A stretch of DNA of 64,000 bases from Ailanthus altissimus (Eukaryota; Streptophyta; Magnoliopsida; Sapindales; Simaroubaceae). The notes beneath the pieces were generated by a model, which saw nothing but the letters and a program-made list of their open reading frames with translations, was not told the DNA's origin and searched no databases. Location: positions 3,224,001 to 3,288,000 of the forward strand of contig OX327704.1 in assembly GCA_946807835.1 (NCBI GenBank). The letters run 5' to 3'. How positions within the stretch are numbered: the stretch's first letter is position 1; every line of letters starts with the position of its first letter. The position numbers were made by a program, and so were the translations under genes. Below are positions 45,321-58,030 of this stretch, piece after piece.

Positions 45321-46348
45321 TGTTGCGGATATCAAGTTATACATTTTAATTTGACACTCTTATGGCATCAATTAAGTCAAAATTTTGATATCCTTTTTAT
45401 TCTATGCGCAGCGAAAATTTTATGCACAGCAAAAAATTATAACTTATACCATAAGCAAAAATACATAAGATTAATCACACCAATAAAGTTAAAAAAAACA
45501 AACTAATCAACAAGATACAAAATATATATGGTTGGCCCAAAAATTACATATATCCACAGAGGATCCATGATCCAACTTCTTATTATTGAAATAGATCACT
45601 AAATATCTTCTTACATTATCAATGATCCTACAAGACCCCTTAGTATCTCCCATAGAGACCTCTAAGTATCTACCCTTGATCACCATGACTCCCTAAGACC
45701 TCTTAGTATTTCCTTATAAGACATTTTTACAAGGAACACAAGAATAGCCTGAGCATCTAAGCCAAAAAGATCTATAGTGTTTCTCTTTTATTCACTCAAA
45801 GAACCTAAAGAAAAAACACTCCCCAAAAGTTACACCCTAGTGCACCATGCACTTAGTGCCTACCTAGCTCCTCTATTCTCTCTTATGGTTACATCTTGAA
45901 ACCTTAGATGCTTGATCTTAAACAAAGAGTTTATAAATGTTTATATAGGGTGTAATGCCTACTAACCCTATTCCTTGTTGGAGTAAGAGTTTACTTGTTT
46001 TGGAAGTCCAAAACTTCCCGAAACTCGAAATCCCAAACCAAAATAGATATCCTGACGCGTCTGGGCGCCGCGACGGTCATCCCTGGGCATCGCGGCGCTG
46101 GCCCTTCTCGTGCCCACCGTTGCAGCGCTGGGTTTCTGTGTTGAGCATCGCGGCGCTGGCAGCTTCTCCTACGATTTCATCATTTCCTTTGCGTCTTCAA
46201 GTCCCGTTTCACTTCCCCCTTCGTATCTCACACATCCTAGACTTCTCCATACGTGTCCCAAACATTTTAGACTTCTTGTGACTCTCCATTTTGGTATTCA
46301 TCTCAATTCTTGTCCAACCAAGATTGTTGAATCACCAATTTTTCAACA
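45321..46348 (-). repeat. 3' LTR of a short non-autonomous LTR element (family E, minus strand)
   Basis: A 1028-bp LTR reading, on the minus strand, from TGTTGAAAAATTGGTGATTC (46348) to ATATCCGCAACA (45321). It has GC-rich GGCGCCGCGAC and CGCGGCGCTGG motifs (46053-46165), a TATATAGG box near 45945 and a weak U5 box near 45535-45575. A polypurine-like GAGGGGTTTG lies directly upstream (46349-46358), which makes this the 3' LTR. Its first 300 bases resemble family D at 39895. Confidence 0.7.
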
Positions 46349-47482
46349 AACCCCTCATTGATTCAAAATCTCTCTCCATGAAGCTAATCACCATCACCCC
46401 TCCTTGACCAATGCTCACTAGCATTATCTACAAGTCAAATCCCAGACTTAACTAACGCTCTTGCGACTACAGTCTCCAAAGATTCCTGAATGCTAATGTC
46501 TAGAGTAGTTTAATGTTGTGATCTTCCATGTCCTGAAAACACCATGACCACAACCCTTAATGGTGAAAACACATTCTCGCCATTGCTACTCTTCCCACAC
46601 ATTCTCTTTCAACCCATGCTACAAAGTGATATATCAAAAGCTGCTTTATAGCCTGTTTCAAATCAACAACCCTATGTTGATCCCATTTTAAGCACTTTTC
46701 TACAAGCACATAGCCCCCCTCTGTGCTTTATCACTCTCCGATTCTTTTGCTTCCCATTTAGTATTCCTTCCTTATGCCTTCCATGAATCTCCTTATTTTG
46801 ATCTAGTAGTCCCAAGTCCTCTAGGTCTTTATGAGATGAGGAATCAAATCTCATACCTAGTCCCTCCCTTGTCTTTTTCACTATGTAATCTCAATCTTAT
46901 CCTACCAATCCACTATTATTTACCATAAACCATATTACTCTAATTGGTAAATAACGATTCTCCATGACTCATATGAAAACACTACCTTAGATCCCAAAAA
47001 TAGTTCATCCATCAAACACTTATTCTTTCAAAAACTCTCATACAATCAAGGTCTTTGCCTAGTCATCTAATAGACTTACAAATCCATCTTTCTTCTATCT
47101 TTGTCTTTCTCTTAGGACTATCCCTTTGAGTGCCCTAGACACCTTTTGGATCTGCCCTTCAATCTTGATTGTTCTTCTTTTTCCATCTTTATTTTGTGTC
47201 TAATCTGAATGATTCTTCTAACTAGAACCTAGATGACGCTATCTTCTTGGTAGTCTCCTTTTTAAGACTGATCCTTACTCAAAAAATAAAACTCTCCAGT
47301 AAGGCCATCATCTTTTCCTCTTTCAAATAATCATCTTTCCTATTGTTCTTCTTTTATATTTGTGAGTCCCCATGGTTGACAATCTTTGCTATGCAATCTG
47401 ACATTGCTGCCTATGCTCTGCAATCTGGACTTCAACTCATGCTTTGATACTAGTTTTGATTTCAACTCAAGCTCTGATACCA
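46349..47482 (-). mobile_element. Internal region of non-autonomous LTR element (TRIM/LARD-like)
   Basis: Only about 1.13 kb separate the polypurine tract (46349-46358) from a perfect primer site TGGTATCAGAGC (minus strand, 47471-47482). The interior has no recognisable gag, protease, integrase or RT; the longest frame (46672-46881, MKKTREGLGMRFDSSSHKD) matches nothing I know. A second primer-like phrase (TAGTATCAAAGCATGAG) lies nearby at about 47435-47450. Such elements depend on an autonomous relative for movement. Part of this interior is repeated in inverse orientation at 49425-49860. Confidence 0.65.
47471..47482 (-). promoter_or_regulatory. Primer binding site, perfect TGGTATCAGAGC
   Basis: Minus-strand TGGTATCAGAGC, five bases from an LTR end (CAACA at 47488-47492), complementary to initiator tRNA-Met. 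Confidence 0.8.
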
Positions 47483-47487
47483 GTTAT

Positions 47488-49420
47488 TGTTGAATAACTT
47501 GGGTTCTTCGTATCCCACACGTCCTAAACTTCTCCATACATGTCCCACACGTTCTAGACTTCTTGTGACTCTCTACTTTGATATTCATCTCAATTCTTTG
47601 GTGTTTCTCTTTTATTCACTCAAAGAACCTAAAGAAAAAACATTCTCCAAAGGCTACACCCTAGTGCACCACACACTTAGTGCCTACCTAGCTCTTCTAT
47701 TCTCTCTTATGATTACATCATTGATTATGTAAGAAGATACTTAAGTCATGGTGTTTTTGGGACATGGAAGATTACAACATTGATCTAAACATCAGCAATC
47801 AAGAAGCTTTGGAGACTGTAGTCGCAAGAGCCTTAGTTAAGTCTGGGATTTGACTTATAGACAATGCTCACTTTAGTGAATAGAAGTATCTCACAATAAT
47901 TGAGATGAATACCAAAGTGAAGAGTTACAAGAAGTCTAGAACGTGTGGGATACGTATGGAAAAGTCTATGACGTATGGGACACGAAGGGGGAAGCGAAAC
48001 AGGACTCAAAGACGTGAAGGAAGTAAGAAAATGCAGGATAGGCGTACAAAGCTGAGCGCTGCGGCACCCAGGACAACAACCCAGCGCCGCAGTGCCCAGG
48101 GACGAGTGCCGCAGCGCCAGATGAGTCAGAAGTCTGTTTTGCTTCAGGATTTCAAGTTTTGGAAAGTTTTGGACTTCCAAAACAAGTGGACTCTTGCTCC
48201 AATAAGGAATAGGGTTAGTAGGCACGAAACACACCATATATAAATCTTTGATTTCAGATTAAGCATTAAGAGAGACTCTAAGAGAGGGGAAGAACTAGGT
48301 AGACACTAAGTGCTTGTGTGTGCTAGGGTGGAACCGTTGTTTGGGTGATCATTGTTCGTGGTAGAGTAAGAGTTCACTAAACGTTTAGTGAAACACCCCT
48401 ATGGCATGATATCAAGGGTAATATGCTATAGGGGTATCAAGTTGTTGCGTATATCAAGCCATACACTTCAATTTGACACCCTTATGGCATCAACTAAGCC
48501 ACAACCTTTATATCCCTTTTATTTTATATGCAGCGAAAAATCATAACTCACACCATAAGCAAAAACACATAAGATTAACACACCAATAAAGATAAAGAAA
48601 ATAAACCAATCAACAAGACATAAGATATATGTGGTTTGGCCCAAAATTACAAACGTCTATGGAGGAACCATGATCCAACTTTTTATTATTAAAAAAACAT
48701 TATAGGTTCACTAAACCCATAGCTGTGGATTAACTTATAGGCCTATAACCAATAAAATTATAGGGTTTCAATATGTAACCATAAAAGAGAATAGAGGAGC
48801 TAGGTAGGCACTAAGTGCGTGGTGCACTAGGGTGTAACCTTTGGGAAGTGTTTTTTCTTTAGATTCTTTGAGTGAATAAAAGAGAAACACCATAGATCTT
48901 TTTGGCTTAGAGGCTTAGGCTATTCTTGTGTTCCTTATAAAAATTTCTTATAAGAAAATAGTAAGAGGTTTTAGGGAGTCATGGTGATCAAGGATAAATA
49001 CTTAGAGGTCTCTATGAGAGATACTAAGGGGTCTTGTAGGATAATTGATGATGTAAGAAGATACTTAAAGACCTAGAGGACTAAGGCCATAGTGAGCATA
49101 GCCTTAATGCGTGGTGCACTAAGTAAAACTTCAAAATGCGTGGTAGGTTACACTCTTCACTTTGGTATTCATCTCAATTCTTATCCAACCAAGATTGTTG
49201 AATCACCAATTTTTCAATAGACACTTTCTTAATTCAAAATCTTCCAAATAAGAGAGGCTAGAATCCTTGGATCCACCATGGACGTAGGCAATTGGCCGAA
49301 CCACGTAAGATTGTGGTGTGATATTTTATTTTTTGCTTTGGATTCTTATTGTTTTTGCTTGATTGATAGTTATTCTGCTGCGCAAGGAGGTTAGGGTTCT
49401 AGGTTGAATCAAATAGAAAC
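47488..49420. repeat. Mosaic of LTR fragments in both orientations
   Basis: Pieces of the family D and E LTRs are joined in mixed order. 47488-47715 is minus-strand LTR end and body with deletions. 47880-48385 is a plus-strand family D fragment including GC motifs (48053-48121) and TATATAAATC. 48434-48690 is a minus-strand family E end (TGTTGCGTATATCAAG). 48780-49130 is plus-strand family E body. 49150-49235 is a minus-strand LTR start. 49250-49415 is a plus-strand U5 box (49271-49309) and LTR end. 47735-47880 is internal-region sequence. The arrangement suggests nested insertion plus inversion or recombination. Confidence 0.6.
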
Positions 49421-49424
49421 ATTT

Positions 49425-49860
49425 ATGGAAGGTATAAGGAAGGAATACTAAATGGGAAGCAAAAGGATCGGGGAGTGATAAAGCACAGAGGAAAACTATG
49501 TGCTTGTAGAAAAGTGCTTAGAATGAGATCAACATAGGATTATTGATTTGAAACAAACCATAAAGCAGCTTTTGATATATCACTTTGTGGCAAGAGTCGA
49601 AAAAGAATGTGTGGGAATAGTAGCAATGGCGAAAATATGTTTTCCCCATTATGGGTTGTGATCATTGTGTTTTCGGGACATAGAAGATCACAAGATTGAA
49701 CTACTCTAGACATTAATATTCAGGAATCTTTGGAAACTGTAGTTGTAAGAGCCTAAATTAAGTCTGGGACTTGACTTATAGATAATGCTAATGAGCATTG
49801 GTTAAGGAGGAGTGACGATGATTAACTTCATGAAAAAAAAATTTAAATCAAGAAGAAATT
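49425..49860 (+). mobile_element. Inverted copy of the non-autonomous element's internal region
   Basis: Matches the complement of about 46360-46780 (GGAATACTAAATGGGAAGC, AGCAGCTTTTGATATATCAC, GATAATGCTAATGAGCATTG) and ends with a decayed polypurine tract and LTR start (AATTAGTGATTCAACAAAA). Confidence 0.7.
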
Positions 49861-51166
49861 TATTAAAAAATTAGTGATTCAACAAAACGCTTATATAAAA
49901 TTTAAAATTTTGGTAAGTACCATACTTTTAAACAAGTTTGGAATTATAACTTTATTTAACATATTGGATTTGTTAGTATATTAATTCAAACGTTTGCACT
50001 ACTTTTGTACATTTGAATTTGATTCCTTTATAAATATAAAATTATCATTTATTATTTTCATATCTATTTTTATTTTATTACATTATATTTATACATTTAA
50101 TGTGTGATTCATGAAATTTACTTTGAAATTTTATTTGACATAGGTTATTATTTTTTATTTCAAATTGTTTTTAAATTTACAAATGATATTTTTTATTTAT
50201 AGGTTTATTGCTGTATTTCATTTCTCATGTTAAAATGTATACATGCACAATCAATTTACAAGATTTAAGTTTGAGTTCATTTACACATATAATATAGACC
50301 ATAACCAATTTCAAATTGATTGACAGTTGTTGCATTATATTTACATATTTTACATGTGATTTATGAAATTTATATTTAACTTATATTTTTAAATTAGATT
50401 GACAAAATTTGTTTCATTTTGTACCTTTTATAAATATTATTTTACTTACAATTTTTGTGTTTAATTTAACTTTCATGTTAGAATTTACAAGTGTGGATGT
50501 ACATAATCTATGTCAAAATTTTAAGTTTTAGTTTTATTTATAAGTATAATATTGTCACTAACAGGATGCCCAACCAGCAACCAGCCTGCGCCGATAGTCA
50601 GGATTTCTTTATTTAATTGAAGGAGTCAATATAAGCAATTCTAAAGAGTTAAGTGAGAAAGTCTAACTCAACTTCAAATCCGTCCTTTAAATATGTAACC
50701 TGTTTCCATTGGCCTGCGACTTCTATAAATAGGTTTTTGATATCATAAGAAAATGAAAAGTGATCAAATTATAAATTGGAGTTTAATTTTAATTGATAAA
50801 TTTTAATTTAATATAATCAAAAATATTTCTTTAAGAGTGGATGATTCTCATTGAAATTCTTCTACTAATTAATAATGGGACAAATCCTTTAAATAAACGT
50901 AAATTGCCTGAATCATAGTTTAAATTAAACTAAACTTTTATATTATTGCATATTAAGAAAGACAGAAATTTTAACCTATAAAAAGTTTTCAATCCTCAAA
51001 TGAGAGGATTATGATTAATTCAATTTTATATTTTTCTGAACAAAAATAGCTTAGATTCACGTTTTTCATTCCTTCCTACGAAAGTATTGATTCAATTTGT
51101 TATCAATTCAATTTGTTATAGCAAAACGTTAACTCCAACACCTTTCTATTCCTCGTATGAATGATT
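49861..51166. other. Unassigned AT-rich DNA
   Basis: Several TTTACATATTTTA-like phrases recur, but no gene, LTR end or inverted repeat could be supported. It is the 3' flank of the LINE. Confidence 0.4.
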
Positions 51167-51202
51167 GATTTTTTTTTTTTTTTTGAATGTAAGGATTAAT
51201 TA

Positions 51203-54200
51203 TCAAAGAGCACAAGAGGTCATGTCCTCATTTACAAAACGTTTAATTTGAATTGGTACCTTACCATACCAAATAGTTTCAGAATTTAAATTAAGAGCAA
51301 AGCGTGCTAACTCATGGGCCACCCGATTAGATGAGCGGTGAGTATGACTAAAAGAGCACTGAGAGAATGATGAGGCCACCGTCCTAATATCGTGGAGAGC
51401 CAAACCCAACTCCGAGACTGAAGTAAGGCGATTGTTAATGTCATGGATGACATTTGCCGCATCTGAAGCAACCTCAAGGGCAGAGATGCCTAGCAATCTA
51501 GCCAGGTAAAGTCCTCGAAGCAGAGCCAAGGCTTCAAGGATATCCACCGGGGGTAGTGCATCTAATGGAATGGATGAGGAGGCCAAGACCACTCCAGAGT
51601 AGTCGCGTAGCACCACTCCTAGTCCAGCCTTGAAGTGTTTTGAGGAGAGGCTTGCATCAGTGTTTAGTTTTATAGAGCCCAGACTAGGGGGAAGCCATAG
51701 GTTGTGACTTGATATTGAGATGTTATGAGCGCTGGTCTGAATAGTCATCAATTCATTCTTGTAGTCTTGCACCCAATTCAGCACCTCTGACAAAGAGACC
51801 TTCTTTTGCTCTATGATGAATTGGTTTCTGATATACCAAAGTCTCCAAAAAAGAATAAGCAAGAACTCAACATTTTCAAGTGATAGGCACGCCTGACATT
51901 CAATCAAAAAATCCAACATGGATGTACTATGGGAGATACAGAAACCATGTAGGAATGAGCATGATTGACGTACTTTCTTCAAAACATCACAGAGCCATAT
52001 CGCATGAATGGTGTTTTCAGCACCTTTAGCACAACGACCACACGAGTAATCAACAGGGACATGATGTCTTCTAAGGTTATAGAAAGTAGGGATCCAGTTA
52101 TGCGATACTCTCCAGACAAAATGTTTAATTTTCTGAGGGATCTTTAGGTTCCACAGGGCCTTCCACCAGTTACTGGTAACACCACTGCCAGAGCTGGATG
52201 AGGCATGGTTATGAGCAAAGGAAAGCCAATATCCACTCTTCACAGAATATTGTCCGTGTCTGTCAAAGTGCCACATAATTGAATCACAATAGTGGTTCCA
52301 AGAATGCGAGCGCGGGATGCTTAAAATGAGATTGCTTTCATCTTCTGAGAAGGAGTTACGGATAAGATCACAATTCCACTGTCCAGAAGGGAGAAGCAGC
52401 TCAGCCACTAATGAATGATTTGGCAGTCTATGCGGGAACAAAGGTTTAAAAGACAGGGGCCGCAGAAGCCAGTGGTCGTAGTAAATAGAGACAGAGAAGC
52501 CGTCGCCAATCCGCCAACGAAGACCTTTCAAAAGTAGGTTTCGTCCCCATAAAATACTTTTCCAGACCGCAGAATCTGAATGCTTGGGTAGAACTTGTAG
52601 AAAAGAAGAGTTCGGAAAGTAAATGCTACGGAGAGTTCTTGCAATTAGCGAGTCTGGGTTAGCAATTACACGCCATCCCCGTTTAGCCAAAATAGCTTGA
52701 TTGAAATGGTTCAAGTCCCTGAATCCCAGCCCTCCATCATTTTTATGGCGACACAAGAATTTCCAAGAGCACCAGTGGACCTTCCTCTTATTGACATCAC
52801 CACCCCAAAAGAATCTGGCACAAAGTCTATGGATCTCACTAGTAAGACTCTTAGGAAGCCTGAACAGGTTCATTAGAAATGCTGGGATTGCCTGAATCAC
52901 TGATTTTAAGAGCACTTCCCGACCACCACCGAAAAAAAGGTGCCTTTTCCATCCATTCAACTTATTCCAAATTCTTTCTTTAATGGCCGCAAACATATTT
53001 TGTTTGTTCTTACTGGAGATGCATTGGAGACCCAGGTACTTACTGTGGTGCGGAACTAGAGAGACACCAAGATGCTGAGCAAGATGAGTTGCAGTCTCCC
53101 TTGGGATAGAGCTTCCAAAACATACAGCCGATTTTCTGTAGTTAATCGCCTGCCCCGAGGCAACCTCATAAGACCGCAAAATCCCCAATACTGAGTTGCA
53201 ATCATCTAAGGAAGCTTTAGTAATGATTAGGCTGTCATCCGCAAAAAGGAGGTGGGATATAGATGGGCCCAATCTTCCACATTTCAGACCATGTAAGGCC
53301 TCTCTATGTTCAGCAGAAGTAAGGAGGGAAGAGAGGCCTTCGGCGCAGAAGAGGAATAAATAGGGGGATAGAGGGTCACCTTGGCGAAGACCACGAGTAG
53401 GAGAGATATTCCCATGCACCACACCATTAATAACAATAGAGTAGGAAAACGAAGAGATACATCGATAAATAATTTGACACCAGCTGTCAGGAAAGCCCAA
53501 CCTACTCATCATAGCCATTACAAAGGGCCAGTCCACACGGTCATAAGCCTTGGACATGTCAAGTTTCAATGCCAAATAATTTCCTCCTAAAAATTTGTTT
53601 CTCCTAATGGCGTGGAGACATTCGAACCCAATAATTGCATTATCTGTTATTAGACGTCCTGGGATAAAGGCACTCTGGGATTCAGACACCACTTCATTCA
53701 TAACACATCTCAGTCTGTTGGCCAGTGTCTTTGAGATGATCTTGTACAAGACATTGCATAGGCTGATGGGACGAAAATCTGAGCATGTCTTGGGCTCTAG
53801 AACTTTTGGGATTAAAGAGATGAGGGTTTCGCTAGCCATTCCAATGTCACCACCATCATTCAGGAAGCCTAAACAAACACTGCAAATAGAAGAACCAACA
53901 ACATCCCAGAATTTTTGATAGAATAAAGCAGACATACCATCTTTTCCTGGAGCTTTTGTAGGATACATCTGATGTACAGCATTGTAGATTTCCTGCGCCT
54001 GAAATGGGGACTGTAGCCACTGGTAGTGTTGTTCAGAGAGTCGTCTCCCCACACCAGATGTGATGGTGTCGATATCTGATTCAGAAGGAAGGGATATCGT
54101 AAAAATATCAGAGAAATGCTCAACAAAGCTCTGTGCAATCTGGTCTGGGTCTATATGCCAGGTTCTATCACGACCCAAAATCCCCTTAATATGATTCTTC

Positions 54201-55318
54201 TTTCTACGTCCAGAAGCTTTAAGGTGAAAAAACCGTGAATTCCTATCCCCAGCCTGAAGCCACATAACTCTTGAGCGCTGTCTCCAGTAAGTCTCTTCCT
54301 TATACAACAAAGCATCAAGAGACTTCTGGACTTTTGTAATCTCCCTCCAAACTTGTGCATCAACCCGTTGGTTTAAGTACCCCAAATACTGTTTTTTCTT
54401 TTTTATTTCAGACATCAGTCTTCGGAAATGTACCATGTTCCACTTTTTGAGTCTAAACCCAATACTTTGTAAAGTTCCACAGATACCGTCAAGAGAAGCC
54501 AAAGAATGAGGCCAATCCTCTGAAATAATCTGCCTGCATTCATCTTCATCAACCCAGGCTTCCTCAAAATAAAACCTGCGGTGGGTACCCTGAGGAGCAG
54601 GAATCCCAGCCACTGTTCTATACTCATCACTCACTAACAATAGGGGACGGTGATCGGAACCCCAAAAATCTAGGTGTTGTACAAAGGCCTTCGAGAAAAG
54701 ATTATGCCAAGAGAAGGAACAGAACATGCGGTCAAGCCTCTCTTGAATGAAGGAGTTGGATTTGTGTTCATTGCACCAAGTGAAGGGGGGGCCATTGAAG
54801 TGAATCTCTACTAAGTTGCAGTCATCAACTGCATTCCTGAAATTTTGCATAAGATATGAAGGTCGGGGCAGCCCTCCATCTTTTTCAGCGTTTGTGAGAA
54901 TTTCATTGAAGTCCCCACCACATACCCAAGGCAGGGGAGAAAGGTGACACAAACGTCGTAGAAGGGTCCATGAGTGGGTACGTTGAGGTGTATCCGGATT
55001 GCCATAGAAACCCGTAAATCTCTATTGCCTCCCTTGTTCAGTAACAGTTACATCAATATGGAAGCGAAAGTAAGAAATAAGGGTGATATCTACCTTATCT
55101 GTCCATAGTAACGCCAAGCCTCCCCCACGCCCAATCCTCTCCACCACAAGTTTTCCAACGCATCCAAGCTTTACTCTGAGTTTTTCCAGCCTGTGTTTGA
55201 GAGCCCGTGTTTCCATAAGAAATATCACCCCAGGGCAGTGTTCCTGTACCAGGTTGGACAGGATATGAAATGTGCGAGGGTTGCTCAGCCCCCGCACATT
55301 CCAGCATAGGGTTTTCAT
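51203..55318 (-). pseudogene. LINE ORF2: endonuclease, reverse transcriptase, RNase H (one nonsense codon)
   Basis: A single frame of about 1371 codons interrupted once, by TAG at codon 99 (55022-55024; context GRQ-stop-RFTGFYGNP, probably TGG originally). The N-terminal endonuclease shows WNVRGL (6-11), MET (35-37) and, after the stop, GGDFNE (54915-54898 region) and SDHRP. RT has FRPISLCNVLYKIISKTLAN, LKLDMSKAYDRV, GLRQGDPLSPYLF and the catalytic FADD (residues 570-573 counted from the Met at 54952). Then come zf-RVT (IPQKIKHFVWRV, CGRCAKGAENTIHAIWLC) and a C-terminal RNase H (NTDAS, GLGVVLRDYSG, ASDAANV, NRVAHELARFAL). All catalytic motifs look intact. ORF2 begins overlapping the end of ORF1 by 4 bases (55315-55318), a compact arrangement. 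Confidence 0.92.
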
Positions 55319-57990
55319 TGGGGTCGGCAGCCCTGCACTTTGGCAAGGTCCGCCGTTTGATTTTGAGAAGGAGAGAGCAGAGCATGTGGCCTCACAATAC
55401 TAGGTGTTGTCTTCTTTTCCAGAGTGAGAGTTTCATTGTCATCAGGACGCACCTTCCGTTTTAGGTTTGGGCAGCAGTTTGTTGGGTAGATTGATTTAGA
55501 GGTCCTGGGAGTCTTTTTTTTCGGATGGCTAGAGCTGGCCCGGTTAGGACTACTCCCAAGAAGGGAGCTATGAAATCGTCTAACTCTTTGTCTTGAGGGC
55601 TTTTGGGGGGTGCTTACTAGGGTGGTAGCTATTTCTGCACATTCATCGTGATAAACGTTTTGATTCCCTGTTATCCCGCATGGTTTTCCTCCGATGTCTA
55701 TCACAATGTTTACCCCAGGGACATGTTGCGGATGGTCTGCTGAGGAGAGTAAATGGTGATTTACGGGATTCGGGTAAGCGTGGGGGGCAGCTGCTGTAGT
55801 TGCAGGAATGTTTTGGTGAGGAAACAACTGGTCGGGGAAGGTTGGGAGGGGTTGCTTTATGTGCCGATTCCCATCGTTTCCTTCAGCCACGTGGGCACAT
55901 GAATGTGAGTGGGAGACAACTATCTTTGGTTGTGAGATAGTAAGTGTGGGATTCGGGTAAGCGTGGGGGTGGGGGACTACTGTGATGTCAGGCGTTTTTT
56001 GGTGGGGATCCAATTTTTCAGAGAAAGTCGGGAAAGGTTGCTTTGAGTGTTGAATTCTCTCGGTTTCATTAGTCACATGGGCACCTGAGTGTGGGTAGGA
56101 GACACCTAGCTTTGGGTGTGCGATAGAGGTTGTGGGATTCCGGTAATCGTGGGGGGAAGCTGTTGTGGTGTCGGGGATTTTTTGGTGAGGAACCAGCTTT
56201 TTGGAACAGGTCATGGGGGTTTGCTTTGTGTGTCGATTCCCCTTGGTTTCTTCAGCGACGAAAGCACCTGCATGTGAGTGAAAGACACGAGGTTTTGGGT
56301 GTGGGATAGTGAGTATGGGATTCGGGTGAGCATGGGGAGCTGATGTGGTGTCAGGAATATTTTGGTGCGGTATCAGCTTTTCGGAGAAGGTCGAGAGGGC
56401 TTGTTTTGTGCCTCGATGTGGGTGGGAGACACCCAGCTTTGGGTGTGAGATAGTGCGCAAGTCATTGCCATTTGCAGTGGTAGGAATCAGCACCTGGGGG
56501 ACAAAACATTTCGGTGGGCTTGCTTCCGCATGTGCACTGCCACCAGCAACCTGCTTATCTGGTCTGTATTCAAATTGCAGCTTTCCCTGTTTAAAAACAA
56601 TATTCTTCCCTCCATTTGAACGATCATGGTGGGCACTAGGGTTGCTGTCGGCTTTATTCAATGGATTCCCCAAATCCTGTGCAACTCTGTCTTGTTCCAC
56701 CAGGTGCATTTGCAGCTGCCGAAACTCCTTTATTTGAATGGCCCCAACATCACGTATTTGCACTTTGCTTTTCTCAGGCCATTTCTCCGTGTCGGGGTGG
56801 GGTTTAGGGGATGGGCAATGTAAAGATAATCTTTCTCCATGCATTTGTGCAGTTGCGCCATCACTCAGGGGTAACATGCCCGGGTCATCGGGATCATCCA
56901 TTGCCTCTGTTGTGCTGTGCATGTGCATGCCTCTACCCCTGCCCATGTTGTGTCCATTTGAGCCGGTATTGGTTTTAATAGCCATTTCACCGTGTGATGC
57001 ACGTGCTTTATTGTCATTTAGCAGCTGATTGGGTTGGAGGACATGCTGGCCGCTTACACAAGGAGGGGGGGTGGTTAGCTGTCTCACTTCCCGGAGGGGT
57101 ATCAATGTCGGCCGCTATCTCGGTGAGATCCTTTTCCGAGCTTGGCTCGGTAACATTTGTCCTTGCTTTCCTTTTTCGATCATCCTCCTTAGTGTGGCCA
57201 ACCGGACTTGACCGTGGATCGTCCTTTGGTTTTGTGTGCTGGCGTTTGTAGCCCCCAACAACACGGATATTTTCTGAATAGCGGTGGTTGCCAGGTTTTT
57301 TTAAGACTGTTGGTAATGGTTCTAAGCATTCTCGGTATCCATGGTCTAAAAGACCACAAAGTGTGCAGAACTCTGGTAATTGCTCGTACTTAAAATCGAG
57401 CCAGACCAAATTTTCATTCGATCCGAGTTTAAAAAAATGCCTTTACGTAATGGCTGGTTGAGGCAGATTCTGATTTTCACACGGATAAATCTCCCTGTGC
57501 AAGAGCCAGTGTCGTCTGAGTCTGCGTCTAGGAATTTTCCTATTCTGTTCCCAATCAATTCGGCCGTTTCAACATTCATATGGATGATTGGTACGTTGTA
57601 TATTTGGATCCAGAATGGTGTATATTTGAGTGTTGGGTTCGAGTTGACGTCTTCATCTGAACTAGGCTCCATGACAACAAGGGATTTATTGAATATCCAG
57701 GGTTCAGACTTTAGAACCCTTGTTCTGTCGTCTTCTAACGCGAACTCACATAGAAAGTTGTTGCTGCCTAGCCATCGAAACCTCAGGTCTCCGGAAGGCC
57801 GCCAGAGACCTCGCATTAAAGTTTGGAAGGCATCCCGTTGGTAGTTTTTCCTAGTGAGGATTTTGACAAAGAGACCGTATTTTGCTGTCGAGCGATGTCT
57901 TTGAATCACTGCCTCTGGGATCTTTAAGATCTCTTCGTTGTGAGAATTGTCAATGGAAAATGAAGTCCATAAGGCTTCAATGTCATCCAT
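55315..57990 (-). pseudogene. LINE ORF1: DUF4283 and CCHC nucleic-acid-binding protein (two frameshifts)
   Basis: Three overlapping frames join into one ORF1. Segment 1 (57990 to about 57437) carries the DUF4283 region (YGLFVKILTRKNYQRDAFQ, PFWIQIYNVPIIHMN). Segment 2 (about 57430-57070) has the zinc knuckle CTLCGLLDHGYRECLE, with Cys-X2-Cys-X4-His-X4-Cys at 57326-57367. Segment 3 (about 57064-55315) is a long basic, proline/histidine-rich tail with four imperfect repeats of a roughly 60-residue PHPK..VSH.H unit (for example ISHPKLGVSHPHRG, IAHPKLGVSYPHSG). Frame changes occur at A7 (57431-57437) and G7 (57064-57070) runs on the plus strand, each explained by one base. ORF1 proteins of this type bind LINE RNA. 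The start at 57990 is the first Met and fits the family N-terminus. Confidence 0.85.
57326..57367 (-). other. CCHC zinc knuckle of LINE ORF1
   Basis: CTLCGLLDHGYREC: all four zinc ligands are present, unlike the decayed zinc knuckles of the Copia-A copies in this window. Confidence 0.85.
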
Positions 57991-58030
57991 GATTATAGAT
58001 GTGAAAATAGAGTTCGCTGAACGAACAAAA

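Noticed and set aside
51140..51168. LINE target duplication (TATGAATGATTGA against TTATGATTCA near 58137)
   Set aside because: The similarity is short and needs gaps, so it is not better than chance in AT-rich DNA.
51965..53918. Plus-strand open frames within the LINE (for example 53595-53918)
   Set aside because: They are shadows of ORF2 on the opposite strand.
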